The notes below the pieces were generated by a model that saw only the letters and a list, made by a program, of their open reading frames with translations, was not told the origin of the DNA and ran no database searches. Made by a program: the position numbers and the translations under genes. From Bosea sp. Tri-49 (GTDB taxonomy: Bacteria > Pseudomonadota > Alphaproteobacteria > Rhizobiales > Beijerinckiaceae), in the NCBI RefSeq assembly GCF_003952665.1, contig NZ_CP017946.1, forward strand, positions 4,028,501 through 4,092,500: 64,000 nt of DNA. Reading direction: 5' to 3'. Positions 1 to 7,670 of the stretch are shown here, piece by piece (the first letter of the stretch is position 1; the number at the start of each line of letters is the position of its first letter).

Positions 1-18
1 GCGAAGCCGCGCCGATCC

Positions 19-64
19 GGGACCCATGCCTCAGCCCTATCGGAAAGGCTTAGGCATGGGTCCC
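19..64. repeat. Palindromic intergenic element at the left edge
   Basis: The arms GGGACCCATGCCT (19-31) and AGGCATGGGTCCC (52-64) are exact inverted complements. After one mismatch they extend by four more pairs, leaving a loop of about 10 bases. The following bases (CCCTGCGGTCGCCCGGGAC) resemble the mosaic palindromes near 10.4 kb and 47.2 kb. This looks like a repeated intergenic element rather than a terminator, because no T tract follows. Confidence 0.6.
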
Positions 65-141
65 AGGTCTCCCTGCGGTCGCCCGGGACGATCGAGGAGG
101 CTAAGCGACTGGGAAACAGCCGCGCAGCCAACTGGAGCACC

Positions 142-720
142 ATGAGCAACTTCGCCTTCGAGCCTCTCACCATCCCTTCCATCGTGCTGATCCGCCCGAA
201 GAAATTCGGCGATGCACGCGGCTACTTCATGGAGACTTGGAGTGCGCAGGACTTCGCGGCAGCCGGCATCGGCACCGTCTTCGTGCAGGACAACCAGTCG
301 CTCTCGGCGGCGCGCGGAGTGGTGCGTGGCCTGCACTTTCAGGCCCCGCCAGCGGCGCAGGCCAAGCTGATCCGAGTGCTGAAAGGCGCGATCTTCGACG
401 TCACGGTCGATATTCGCCGGGGATCGCCGAGCTACGGCAAATGGTGTGCGGCGACGCTCACCGCTGATGGCGCCGAACAGCTCTTCGTGCCGCGCGGCTT
501 CGCCCATGCCTTCTGCACGCTCGAGCCCGATACCGAGGTGGTCTACAAGGTCGACGCTCCCTATGCGCCGCAGGCCGAGGGTGGCATTGCCTGGGACGAC
601 CCTGAACTCGCGATCGACTGGCCGGTCTCCAAGACTGAAGCGCAGCTTTCCGGTAAGGACGCAGCCCTGCCCGGCTTTGCCGGCTTCGTCAGCCCGTTCC
701 GCTATGAGGACTTCGCGTGA
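142..720 (+). CDS. rfbC: dTDP-4-dehydrorhamnose 3,5-epimerase
   Basis: RmlC/RfbC converts dTDP-4-keto-6-deoxy-glucose to dTDP-4-keto-rhamnose in the cytoplasm, for surface polysaccharide synthesis. The 192-residue cupin has the family length. The catalytic His lies in GLHFQ (His65), the [10 protein letters not shown] strand is at about 115-124, and the conserved Tyr is in VVYKV (about 135). The ATG is preceded by GGAG at good spacing. The stop overlaps the rfbB start by four bases (GTGA), so the two are translationally coupled. rfbA and rfbD are not in view and may lie to the left. Confidence 0.95.
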   Translation: MSNFAFEPLTIPSIVLIRPKKFGDARGYFMETWSAQDFAAAGIGTVFVQDNQSLSAARGVVRGLHFQAPPAAQAKLIRVLKGAIFDVTVDIRRGSPSYGKWCAATLTADGAEQLFVPRGFAHAFCTLEPDTEVVYKVDAPYAPQAEGGIAWDDPELAIDWPVSKTEAQLSGKDAALPGFAGFVSPFRYEDFA

Positions 721-1772
721 AACGCTATCTCGTCACCGGCGGCGCCGGCTTCATCGGCTCGGCAGTTGTGCGCCACCTGATCCGGCAGACGCCGCATCAG
801 GTGCTGGTCGTCGACAAGCTGACCTATGCCGGCAACCGCGACAATCTCGAGCCCGTCTCGAACGATCCGCGGCTATCATTTCTTGAGGCCGATATCGGCG
901 ATGCGGCGGCGATGCGGCAGGCCTTCGCCGACTTCCGGCCCGATATCGTCATGCACCTCGCCGCCGAGAGCCATGTCGACCGTTCGATCGACGGGCCTGC
1001 CGCCTTCATCGAGACGAATATCGTCGGCTCCTTCGGGCTGCTGCAGGAGGCGCTGCGGCACTATCGCTCGCTGCCGCCGGCGGAGCAGGCCGACTTCCGC
1101 TTCCACCAGATCTCGACCGACGAGGTCTTCGGCTCGCTCGGCGAGGACGGGTTGTTCAGCGAAAGCTCACCCTACCAGCCGAACTCGCCCTATTCGGCCT
1201 CGAAAGCCGCTTCCGACCATCTGGCGCGGGCCTGGCACCATACCTACGGGCTGCCCGTCGTGCTCTCGAACTGCTCGAACAATTACGGGCCCTATCACTT
1301 CCCCGAGAAGCTGATCCCGCTGATGATCCTCAACGCGCTCGAAGGCAAGGGCCTGCCCGTCTACGGCTCCGGCGCCAATGTCCGCGACTGGCTGCATGTC
1401 GAGGACCATGCGCGGGCGCTCGCCCTGATCGCGCAGAGCGGTCGGATCGGCGAGAGCTACAATGTCGGCGGCAATGCCGAGCGCAGCAATCTTCAGGTGG
1501 TCAAGGCGATCTGCGCACTGATGGACGAGCTTGCGCCCGATGTCGCGATCGGCCCGCGCGAGAGCCTGATCCGCTTCGTCGCCGATCGGCCGGGCCATGA
1601 CCAACGCTATGCGATCGACGCTTCCAAGATCGAGCGCGAGCTCGGCTGGCGGCCGCAGGAGAGCTTCGAGAGCGGGCTGCGCAAGACGATCGCCTGGTAT
1701 CTGGAGAACCGCGACTGGTGGGGCCGGATCCGCTCCGGCGTCTATCGCGGCGAGCGGCTCGGCGCGGGCTGA
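717..1772 (+). CDS. rfbB: dTDP-glucose 4,6-dehydratase
   Basis: RmlB, an extended short-chain dehydrogenase, makes dTDP-4-keto-6-deoxy-glucose using tightly bound NAD. Visible motifs are the N-terminal GGAGFIG nucleotide-binding loop (8-14), the TDE triad near 134-136 and the YSASK catalytic pair (Tyr159, Lys163). At 351 residues it has normal family length. The start is a GTG overlapping the rfbC stop, so it is the second gene of an rfbC-rfbB operon. The order C-B without adjacent A or D is less common than rfbBDAC. Confidence 0.95.
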   Translation: MKRYLVTGGAGFIGSAVVRHLIRQTPHQVLVVDKLTYAGNRDNLEPVSNDPRLSFLEADIGDAAAMRQAFADFRPDIVMHLAAESHVDRSIDGPAAFIETNIVGSFGLLQEALRHYRSLPPAEQADFRFHQISTDEVFGSLGEDGLFSESSPYQPNSPYSASKAASDHLARAWHHTYGLPVVLSNCSNNYGPYHFPEKLIPLMILNALEGKGLPVYGSGANVRDWLHVEDHARALALIAQSGRIGESYNVGGNAERSNLQVVKAICALMDELAPDVAIGPRESLIRFVADRPGHDQRYAIDASKIERELGWRPQESFESGLRKTIAWYLENRDWWGRIRSGVYRGERLGAG

Positions 1773-1844
1773 AGCCCGCGACCTCGTGCCGCTATCACCC
1801 GCTTGTCATTGGCTTTTCCCGATGGAAGAGGGCATTTGACCGGT

Positions 1845-4007
1845 ATGATCGCGACGAGCCTTCCACACCGGACCGCCAACCGGCTGTTGCAACGCGCCGC
1901 AATGGCACTGGCCCTGCTGGCGCCCGCGCCGCTGCTCGCCGCCGAATCCGCGCCCGTGACCTCGGCGCGCGTAACCGCCACGCTGCTGTCGAGCCGCGAT
2001 GCCGTCGCACCGGGCGAGCGCTTCCAGGTCGCCCTCACCCAGAAGCTCGCACCGGGCTGGCACAGCTACTGGCAGAACCCCGGCGATTCCGGCGAAGCGA
2101 CGCGAATCGAATGGACCCTGCCGGAGGGCGTGAGCGCCGGCGCGATCCAATGGCCGGCGCCGAAGGCGATCCGGGTCGAGCCGCTGGTCAATTTCGGCTT
2201 CGAGGACAATGTCCTGCTGCCGGTCGAAATCTCCGTCCCAGCCAATGCCAAGCCGGGCGAGACGCTGACGCTCTCGGCCAAGGCGACCTGGCTGGTCTGC
2301 GAGAAGATCTGCATTCCCGAAGAGGGAGCCTTCACCCTCGACCTGCCGATCGCGGCGACCAGCGCAGTCGATGCCGATGCAGAAGCTCGGATCGAGCAGG
2401 CGCGCGCTGCCCTGCCGAAACCGGCCAGCTTCACCGGCAAGCTGACGGCGAAAGGCGAGGACAAGCTCACGCTCGCTTTGCCCGGCCTCCCGGCGGGCGC
2501 CAGCAACATCCACTTCTTCCCCGTCTCCGACACACTGATCGAGCATGCCGCAACGCAGCCGGTCGAGAACGGTGTGCTCACGCTGACCCGATCAACCGCC
2601 TTCAAGGTCGGAACACCGGCAACCGATGGCGTTCTCACCTTCGACGACGGCGGCAACAAGCACGCGCTTGCGCTTAGCGCCGAGGTCGAGCCGGCCCTGC
2701 TGCAGGCGGTTGCCGCCCCGGCGCAGCCGCCGGCGAAGGTGACGCTGCCGCCGCCCCCGGCCGAGGATCTGACGCTCTGGCTGGCGCTGGCCTTCGCCTT
2801 TGCCGGTGGTTTGATCCTCAACCTGATGCCTTGCGTGTTGCCGGTGCTGTTCATCAAGGCGCTCGGCTTCGCGCAGGTGGCCCAGGCGAGCCGCAGCGAG
2901 GTCCGCCAGCAGGGCTTGCTCTTCCTCGCCGGCGTGCTCGCGACCTTCTTCGCGCTGGCCACAGCTGTGATCGCGCTCGGCGCCGGCTGGGGCTTCCAGT
3001 TGCAGTCGCCGCCGCTGGTCATCCTGCTCGCCGTGCTGATGACGCTGATCGGCTTCAACCTGATCGGCGCCTTCGAGATCGGCGGCAGGCTGCAAGGGGT
3101 CGGCGACGGCCTCGCCAGCCGCAGTGGCCCCGTCGGCGCCTTCATGACTGGCGCGCTCGCCGTCGTGGTGGCGACGCCCTGCACCGCCCCGTTCATGGGT
3201 GCGGCGATGGGCTATGCGCTGACGCAGCCGCCGGCCGCGGCAATGTCGATCTTCATGGCGCTGGCGCTCGGCTTCGCCGCGCCGGTGGTGGCGCTGTCCT
3301 TCGCGCCCGGGCTGCTACGCCTATTGCCGAAGCCGGGCCGGTGGATGCTCGTGCTGAAGCAGGCTTTCGCCTTCCCGATGTTCGCGACCGCGATCTGGCT
3401 GGTCTGGGTCGCGACCGTGCAGGCCGGCGCCGACGGCGCGCTCGCCGCGCTGGTCGCGATCCTCATCGCCGGCTTTGCGCTCTGGCTGATCGGCGTGACG
3501 CGCGGCAGCGGACGTGGCTTGCGGATCGTTGCAGCGGCTGCGGCGATCCTGCTCGTCGGCGCAACCTCGGCCTTCGTGATCGAGAGCGCGACGCCCTCGG
3601 CGCAGCCGACCGCGCAGGCCGGCACGGATGCACCCGGCGTCTGGTCACCAGCGCGGGTCGCGGAATTGCAGGTCCAGGGCAAGCCGGTCTTCGTCAACTT
3701 CACCGCCGCCTGGTGCATCACCTGCCTCGCCAATGACCGAGTCGCGCTGTCGCGGCAGGAGGTGAAGGACGCCTTCGCCAAGCTCGGCGTCGCCTATCTC
3801 AAGGCCGACTGGACCAATCGCAATGCCGAGATCGCCGCGACGCTGGCCGAGTATGGCCGCGCCGGTGTGCCGCTCTACCTGTTCTACCCGGGAACGAAGG
3901 GCGCGCAGGCCGAGGTACTGCCGCAATTGCTGACTCCCGAGACCGTGGTGAGCGCAGCCGAACGTGCCGCCGGCCGCGAGGTGAAGACCGCATCAAGCCA
4001 GAAGTGA
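1845..4007 (+). CDS. scsB: ScsB/DsbD-family membrane thiol-disulfide electron transporter
   Basis: It moves reducing power from cytoplasmic thioredoxin across the inner membrane to envelope thiol proteins. From the ATG at 1845 (720 aa) it has a signal peptide, a periplasmic alpha domain with a CEKIC motif, a multi-spanning beta domain with paired cysteines in LMPCVLP (about 326) and TPCTAPF (about 445), and a C-terminal thioredoxin domain with WCITC (about 622). The reading frame is open back to a TTG at 1803, but the ATG fits the signal peptide better. The peroxiredoxin-like gene 40 bases downstream is a known ScsB partner type in Caulobacter, which favours ScsB over classical DsbD. Confidence 0.85.
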   Translation: MIATSLPHRTANRLLQRAAMALALLAPAPLLAAESAPVTSARVTATLLSSRDAVAPGERFQVALTQKLAPGWHSYWQNPGDSGEATRIEWTLPEGVSAGAIQWPAPKAIRVEPLVNFGFEDNVLLPVEISVPANAKPGETLTLSAKATWLVCEKICIPEEGAFTLDLPIAATSAVDADAEARIEQARAALPKPASFTGKLTAKGEDKLTLALPGLPAGASNIHFFPVSDTLIEHAATQPVENGVLTLTRSTAFKVGTPATDGVLTFDDGGNKHALALSAEVEPALLQAVAAPAQPPAKVTLPPPPAEDLTLWLALAFAFAGGLILNLMPCVLPVLFIKALGFAQVAQASRSEVRQQGLLFLAGVLATFFALATAVIALGAGWGFQLQSPPLVILLAVLMTLIGFNLIGAFEIGGRLQGVGDGLASRSGPVGAFMTGALAVVVATPCTAPFMGAAMGYALTQPPAAAMSIFMALALGFAAPVVALSFAPGLLRLLPKPGRWMLVLKQAFAFPMFATAIWLVWVATVQAGADGALAALVAILIAGFALWLIGVTRGSGRGLRIVAAAAAILLVGATSAFVIESATPSAQPTAQAGTDAPGVWSPARVAELQVQGKPVFVNFTAAWCITCLANDRVALSRQEVKDAFAKLGVAYLKADWTNRNAEIAATLAEYGRAGVPLYLFYPGTKGAQAEVLPQLLTPETVVSAAERAAGREVKTASSQK

Positions 4008-4047
4008 AGCCAAGCCCCGACGTTTCAACCTCAGAAGGAGACCGACG

Positions 4048-4686
4048 ATGAAAGCCGTGAGCAGACAGACCTTCATCGCCGGTGTGGCCGCCACCGCACT
4101 GGCGCTCGCCTCTGGCGGCGCCTTCGCCCAGAGCGCGGCCAAGCCCGGCGCGAAAGCCCCCGATTTCTCGGTCATCGATGTCGACGGCAAGCTGCAGAAG
4201 CTTTCCGACTATGCCGGCAAGACGGTGGTCCTCGAATGGACCAACCATGACTGCCCCTATGTCCGGAAGCATTACAACAGCGCCACCATGCAAACGCTGC
4301 AGAAGGACATGGCCAAGGACGGCATCGTCTGGCTCTCGGTGATCTCCTCACCCGCCGGCGAGCAGGGCCATGTCGATGCGGCCAAGGCCAAGGAACTGAC
4401 CAAGACGCGCGACGCAGCTCCGGCCTCGATCCTGCTCGATCCGAAGAGCCAGCTCGCCCGCGCCTATGGCGCCCAGACGACGCCGCACATGTACATCATC
4501 GATCCCAAGGGCACGCTCGCCTATGCCGGAGCGATCGACGACAAGCCGTCGTCGAGCGCATCCAGCCTGACCGGTGCCAAGAGCTATGTCCGCCAGGCGG
4601 TGGCCGAGCTCAAGGCCGGCCAGGCGGTCTCGGAACCCGCGACCAAGGCCTATGGCTGCGTGGTGAAATACGCGCCGGTGAGTTGA
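4048..4686 (+). CDS. Envelope peroxiredoxin-like protein (PRL), probable ScsB substrate
   Basis: A 212-residue AhpC/TSA-redoxin-fold protein with a cleavable signal (ends near GGAFAQ), so it is periplasmic. It carries the PRX_like1 active-site region HDCPYVRKH with Cys at about 69, and a second conserved Cys near the C-terminus (AYGCVVKY, about 204). In Caulobacter a homologous PRL is kept reduced by ScsB and detoxifies peroxide in the envelope; the same role is inferred here from adjacency. A good ribosome site (AAGGAGACC) precedes the ATG. It forms a two-gene unit with scsB. Confidence 0.8.
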   Translation: MKAVSRQTFIAGVAATALALASGGAFAQSAAKPGAKAPDFSVIDVDGKLQKLSDYAGKTVVLEWTNHDCPYVRKHYNSATMQTLQKDMAKDGIVWLSVISSPAGEQGHVDAAKAKELTKTRDAAPASILLDPKSQLARAYGAQTTPHMYIIDPKGTLAYAGAIDDKPSSSASSLTGAKSYVRQAVAELKAGQAVSEPATKAYGCVVKYAPVS

Positions 4687-4789
4687 GGTCCGGCTCAGCC
4701 GTCGAAGGCAAGAGCGCAGAATCCCCTCGCCACCCAGGAGACATTCGGGCGCGGGTGGTTTTGCGTGGCGGTTTTCGCGCCCTTTCAAT

Positions 4790-4841
4790 GAAAAAAGCCC
4801 GCGCCCTTCGCCCTGGGGGACAGGGTGGCGAAGGGCGCGGG
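4790..4841 (-). terminator. Rho-independent terminator for the small minus-strand gene
   Basis: A perfect 15-base stem (4798-4812 with 4827-4841) is followed, on the minus strand, by a run of six T. It lies just past the stop of the gene ending at 4855 and may also block read-through from the scsB side. Confidence 0.85.
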
Positions 4842-4854
4842 TTACAGGCCGCCT

Positions 4855-5151
4855 CTACCAGCGGTCGTAGCGGTCGTGATGGCGGCGGCCATGGGCCGGG
4901 GCCCAGGGCGGGGGACCGCCACGGTGACGGCCATAGCCGTAGCCGCGATCATAGCCACGATGGTGGCCGCCATAGCGGTTCTGGCGCTCCATATTGCGCT
5001 GGATTTCCCACATCCGGTGCTCGCGGTTGTGGCGGGTATAGGTCGCCTCGACCTTGTCGAGGGCGGCAGCGCCGCTGAAGGCTTCGCTGGCGGCCGCCGG
5101 CGTGACGGCCGCGCCGAGCGCAATCGCCGCGGCGATGAGAAGGTGGCGCAT
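4855..5151 (-). CDS. Small secreted Gly/His/Arg/Tyr-rich protein, function unknown
   Basis: A 98-residue protein with a clear signal peptide (cleavage near TPAAASEA), a short helical middle with many charged residues, and a C-terminal tail rich in Gly, His, Arg and Tyr. Such tails occur in small envelope proteins of rhizobia, but no function is recognised. AAAAGGAGATGCCCT precedes the ATG and a strong terminator follows the stop, both of which support a real gene. It is monocistronic. Confidence 0.75.
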   Translation of the reverse strand: MRHLLIAAAIALGAAVTPAAASEAFSGAAALDKVEATYTRHNREHRMWEIQRNMERQNRYGGHHRGYDRGYGYGRHRGGPPPWAPAHGRRHHDRYDRW

Positions 5152-5294
5152 AGGGCATCTCCTTTTGAGTTGTCGCCATTGAAGCGCATCCGGATGGAAC
5201 CCCGCCTGAACGGCGCAGTCGGCTGCCGTTCATCTGCGCGCCATGTTTCCGCCACAGCGTTGGGAGGCCGGCATGACCTGGGTCCCGCCTGAAC

Positions 5295-5681
5295 TCAGGC
5301 GTTCGGCCCGCCCTCGATCTCGCTCGCCCAGGCGAGCGCTGCGTCGAAGGCGTCGGGCTTGAAGCTCCTGACCTCGACGAAGGGCACGAGCGGGCTCGCA
5401 ATCGCGACCAGCGTCTCGATCCAGCCCTTGTTGGTGACCACGGCCTCGCGCGGGAAGCGATGCCATTGCAGGATTTTGCCGAAACCGTAGCGCGCATCCT
5501 TGAGGCCGGCGCGGAAGGTCATGTCTTCGAAGCCGCTGAGGTCGGCGAGGATGCCGAGCTTCTCATGGCGTTCGAGCTTGCTCTCGATCTCGGCGATCAG
5601 CCTGTCGAAATCCGGCTCGGAGAGCGTACCGATGATGCGGAAGGCCGCCACATGGTCGGCGGCGGGAAGGATGTCGAGCAT
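5295..5681 (-). CDS. SpoIIAA-like (STAS-fold) protein
   Basis: A 128-residue soluble protein matching the SpoIIAA-like family. It has an N-terminal strand (HVAAFRIIGTLSEPDFD), an acidic helix, GILADLSGFEDMT in the middle, and a C-terminal helix in which the Phe- and Ala-rich segment DAFDAALAWASEIE is characteristic. The open frame reaches 5771, but ATG 5681 has AGGAG seven bases upstream and fits the family start. The specific role is unknown; members are often stress-associated. Confidence 0.75.
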   Translation of the reverse strand: MLDILPAADHVAAFRIIGTLSEPDFDRLIAEIESKLERHEKLGILADLSGFEDMTFRAGLKDARYGFGKILQWHRFPREAVVTNKGWIETLVAIASPLVPFVEVRSFKPDAFDAALAWASEIEGGPNA

Positions 5682-5801
5682 GGCGGGCTCCTGGCTTGCG
5701 CTTGAAACAACGCAGGCGTGCGGCCGAAGTTCGTGCCGAACCATCGCTGGGCCGAGGCGTTGGCAAAGCATGGGGGCTCAACGCACGCACAGGAGACGAT
5801 G

Positions 5802-6017
5802 ATGGCCAATGCTGGCGGGAAGCTCGGTCCGAGCATCAAGGGCAAGGGAGACGGCACCGGCGCGACGAGCACGCGGCCGACCTCGCTGCCCGACCACAAG
5901 GTGCTCTCCAACCGCGACAAGACGCAGCTCAACCGCGGGCGCGGTCTCGACGGCAAATGGATTGAGAACGAACAGGTCTACGAGACGCAAGCAAACCAGC
6001 GCTCGCAGGCCGAATAG
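5802..6017 (+). CDS. Small hydrophilic hypothetical protein
   Basis: A 71-residue protein starting MANAGGKLG, rich in Gly, Thr, Lys and Asn, with no membrane segment or known motif. AGGAG sits six bases before the ATG at 5802; a second ATG at 5799 is possible. It lies alone between two minus-strand genes. Short proteins of this composition are common and uncharacterised in Hyphomicrobiales. Confidence 0.6.
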   Translation: MANAGGKLGPSIKGKGDGTGATSTRPTSLPDHKVLSNRDKTQLNRGRGLDGKWIENEQVYETQANQRSQAE

Positions 6018-6019
6018 CG

Positions 6020-6745
6020 CTATTTCAGCGCGATTATCAGCATCAGGAAGGCGAGGACGATCAGGACCTGCTTCAGGCTCCAGTTGATCCGCCTGAGCTG
6101 CTCGGCGACCGGATCCTCCGGCGGCTCGGTCTCGGACGCCTGATCCGGTTGCCCGGAGAGGAAAGCAGGGCCGCCAGCGGCTTCGGTCGCGGCGGCCCGC
6201 CAGCTGATGTTCTGCACCCGGCCATGCGCCTGCGCCTTGCGGCCATCGGCCTCTGGCGCAAGATGGAAGACGGGTGGCTCCTCGTCCGGGCTGCCCTCGC
6301 GCAGCCAGAGATTGGTCGTCGCCGCAAAGGAGAGAGTGCCGGCGCGGCCTTCGGCGAGATCTTGTCGCAGGCCGGCGAACAGCGGTTGCGGCAGGAAGAG
6401 CTCGGCGGCGAGCCGGTCGTCGAGATCTCCCTGCGCCCCGGCGGAAAGGCTGAGCCGCAGCAGCGGTGCGCTCCCGCCGGGAAAGGAGCGGATCGTCAGC
6501 GACAATTCCTGCGCCGGCTCCGGCTGGCCGATCCGGGCGAGCCGCGCTCCATCCGGACGGACATGGCCTTCGATTCGCCCGGCATCGTGCAAGGCGCCGT
6601 CGCGCCAGTCATGTCCGGAGACCGCGACGAGCCCCTCCGCCGTGAAGGCGAGCGGCTTCTCGGCGTCCTGGACGAAAGCGCCGGCCACGCCCGGCAGCGT
6701 CATCCGCCCGTCCACGATGCTGGCGCCGTCCGTCCTGTCGTTCAT
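6020..6745 (-). CDS. Hypothetical protein with C-terminal membrane anchor
   Basis: A 241-residue protein with no signal peptide. It has a long beta-rich, acidic soluble part (about 1-215) ending in a single hydrophobic segment of about 17 residues (VLIVLAFLMLIIAL) at the extreme C-terminus. This topology suggests a tail-anchored protein with its bulk in the cytoplasm. No family is recognised. It converges on the small gene at 5802 with two bases between stops. Confidence 0.6.
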   Translation of the reverse strand: MNDRTDGASIVDGRMTLPGVAGAFVQDAEKPLAFTAEGLVAVSGHDWRDGALHDAGRIEGHVRPDGARLARIGQPEPAQELSLTIRSFPGGSAPLLRLSLSAGAQGDLDDRLAAELFLPQPLFAGLRQDLAEGRAGTLSFAATTNLWLREGSPDEEPPVFHLAPEADGRKAQAHGRVQNISWRAAATEAAGGPAFLSGQPDQASETEPPEDPVAEQLRRINWSLKQVLIVLAFLMLIIALK

Positions 6746-6921
6746 CCCGCCCCCGCCGTGAGTCGGTGCGGACGATAGCAGGTCGGCCCGGCGATGCCAG
6801 ATTGGCAGGTTGTTCTACGCCGAGGGTGGTACGGGCCGCGCCGGAAAAGAAAATTTCCTTCTCCGCCCGTTCGGCGAAAGGCTCTTCCTGATTGCTGCGT
6901 ACCTTTAAAAGAACGTTTGGA

Positions 6922-6950
6922 TTGACATGCAGAACGGCATTTCCTAGATT
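6922..6950 (+). promoter_or_regulatory. Sigma-70-type promoter of the methionine import locus
   Basis: A perfect -35 TTGACA (6922-6927) and a -10 TAGATT (6945-6950) are separated by 17 bases. The transcript would begin near 6957, just upstream of the SAM-II riboswitch, so the two fit as one regulatory unit. Confidence 0.75.
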
Positions 6951-6969
6951 GCAGTTGTCGTCGGTTCGC

Positions 6970-7027
6970 CGATGGCCGCGGAGATTTGAGCGAGCAGCTT
7001 GCGCCGCGTCACCAAACGCTAAAGCGC
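6970..7027 (+). promoter_or_regulatory. SAM-II riboswitch (S-adenosylmethionine sensor)
   Basis: The stretch shows hallmarks of the alphaproteobacterial SAM-II aptamer. P1 is CGCGG (6977-6981) with CCGCG (7004-7008). Its loop contains AGATTTGAGC and AGCTTGCG. Downstream are the conserved TCACCAAA and CGCTAAAGCG, where CGCT (7017-7020) can pair back with AGCG (6989-6992) in the loop to make the H-type pseudoknot. SAM-II elements turn off methionine synthesis or import genes when SAM is high, which fits metNIQ downstream. Recognised from memory of the consensus; not scored against a model. Confidence 0.8.
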
Positions 7028-7043
7028 CACGACGTGGTCGTGG
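7027..7043 (+). promoter_or_regulatory. Hairpin directly after the riboswitch
   Basis: CCACGAC (7027-7033) pairs perfectly with GTCGTGG (7037-7043) across a three-base loop. It sits between the aptamer and the ribosome site of the leader peptide. Without a T tract it is not a terminator, but it could be part of the expression platform. Confidence 0.5.
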
Positions 7044-7067
7044 GCTCCCCAGATCGAGGAGATGAAC

Positions 7068-7136
7068 ATGACCGGCTCCGTTCTCCGCCCTGTCGAACAG
7101 CTCGCTCGTTCGATGATGTGCTGTTGTCGCCGCTGA
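7068..7136 (+). CDS. Met/Cys-rich leader peptide (candidate attenuator uORF)
   Basis: A 22-codon frame with GAGGAG six bases before its ATG; an alternative ATG at 7062 is too close to that site. The peptide ends in two Met, three Cys and two Arg codons directly before the stop (MMCCCRR). Clustered codons for sulfur amino acids at the end of a short leader, between a SAM-II riboswitch and a methionine importer, suggest that ribosome stalling or charging of Met/Cys tRNA is read as a second signal. It has no sign of being a functional protein itself. Confidence 0.6.
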   Translation: MTGSVLRPVEQLARSMMCCCRR

Positions 7137-7190
7137 TCCAGCGCTGACGCCGTTCTCCGGCATCATTTCCGACATCACCGCAATACAGGG

Positions 7191-7205
7191 CGCCGCAACG
7201 CGGCG
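7191..7205 (+). promoter_or_regulatory. Hairpin before the first small ORF of the met locus
   Basis: CGCCGC and GCGGCG form a six-pair stem with a three-base loop, ending nine bases before the ATG at 7215. It could hide the ribosome site of that gene, which has no obvious Shine-Dalgarno, and so couple it to leader-peptide translation. Confidence 0.4.
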
Positions 7206-7214
7206 AAGATCATC

Positions 7215-7457
7215 ATGTCGTTCCAGTCTCACCTCAGCTCAAGTGCACCCGCTCGCCAGGCCTATGTCATCGAGGTCGGCGAGACCCAGGCCGGGCTCGT
7301 CGCCCGCGGCGCCGATGAGCGCTTTTACACCTTCATCTCCGCCTCGGCCGCCTTCGACCGGCTCGAAGGCCAGCGCTTCGCCACGCCAGTCGCGGCCGAA
7401 TTGGCGGCGCGCCAGCTTGTCCGCTCGCGGCGTCCCGGCCTGCGGCTGGCGGCCTGA
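7215..7457 (+). CDS. Small hypothetical protein of the metNIQ leader operon
   Basis: An 80-residue soluble protein with no signal or membrane segment, containing the segments AYVIEVGETQAGLVARG and RFYTFISASAAFDRLEGQRF, a compact alpha/beta pattern. No function is recognised. It is the first full-length gene behind the SAM-II element and leader peptide. The next frame starts 11 bases after its stop, so it is co-transcribed with the importer and probably sulfur-regulated. Confidence 0.6.
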   Translation: MSFQSHLSSSAPARQAYVIEVGETQAGLVARGADERFYTFISASAAFDRLEGQRFATPVAAELAARQLVRSRRPGLRLAA

Positions 7458-7468
7458 GGAGCGCGCCG

Positions 7469-7663
7469 GTGCAATTGTTCGAAGCCCTGCGCGCGCTGGT
7501 CGCGTCCTGGTTCGAGCGGGCGGTGCCTGCCGAAGCAGGCGAGCCGCGCTGGCAGGAGCGTTCTTTCGCCGAGCTCGGCGCCGAGGAGCGCCGCCGCTCG
7601 ATCCGCGAGGTCACGCTCGAGCAATTGGGCATTGCGCACTGGTCGTGCCACACGCATTTCTGA
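7469..7663 (+). CDS. Second small hypothetical protein of the metNIQ operon
   Basis: A 64-residue protein with a GTG start; GAGGA overlapping the previous stop gives a well-spaced ribosome site. It has an amphipathic helical N-terminus (MQLFEALRALVASWFERA), a charged middle, and a C-terminus containing Cys and three His or Trp residues (IAHWSCHTHF). No family is recognised. Tight packing between the upstream small gene and metN argues that it is real. Confidence 0.55.
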   Translation: MQLFEALRALVASWFERAVPAEAGEPRWQERSFAELGAEERRRSIREVTLEQLGIAHWSCHTHF

Positions 7664-7670
7664 GGACATG

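Noticed and set aside
37-507. 156-codon minus-strand frame at the left edge
   Set aside because: Antisense to rfbC and overlapping the palindrome. No coding signature.
6609-7232. 207-codon minus-strand frame over the met leader
   Set aside because: Covers the promoter, the riboswitch and part of the neighbouring gene in another frame. No family resemblance.
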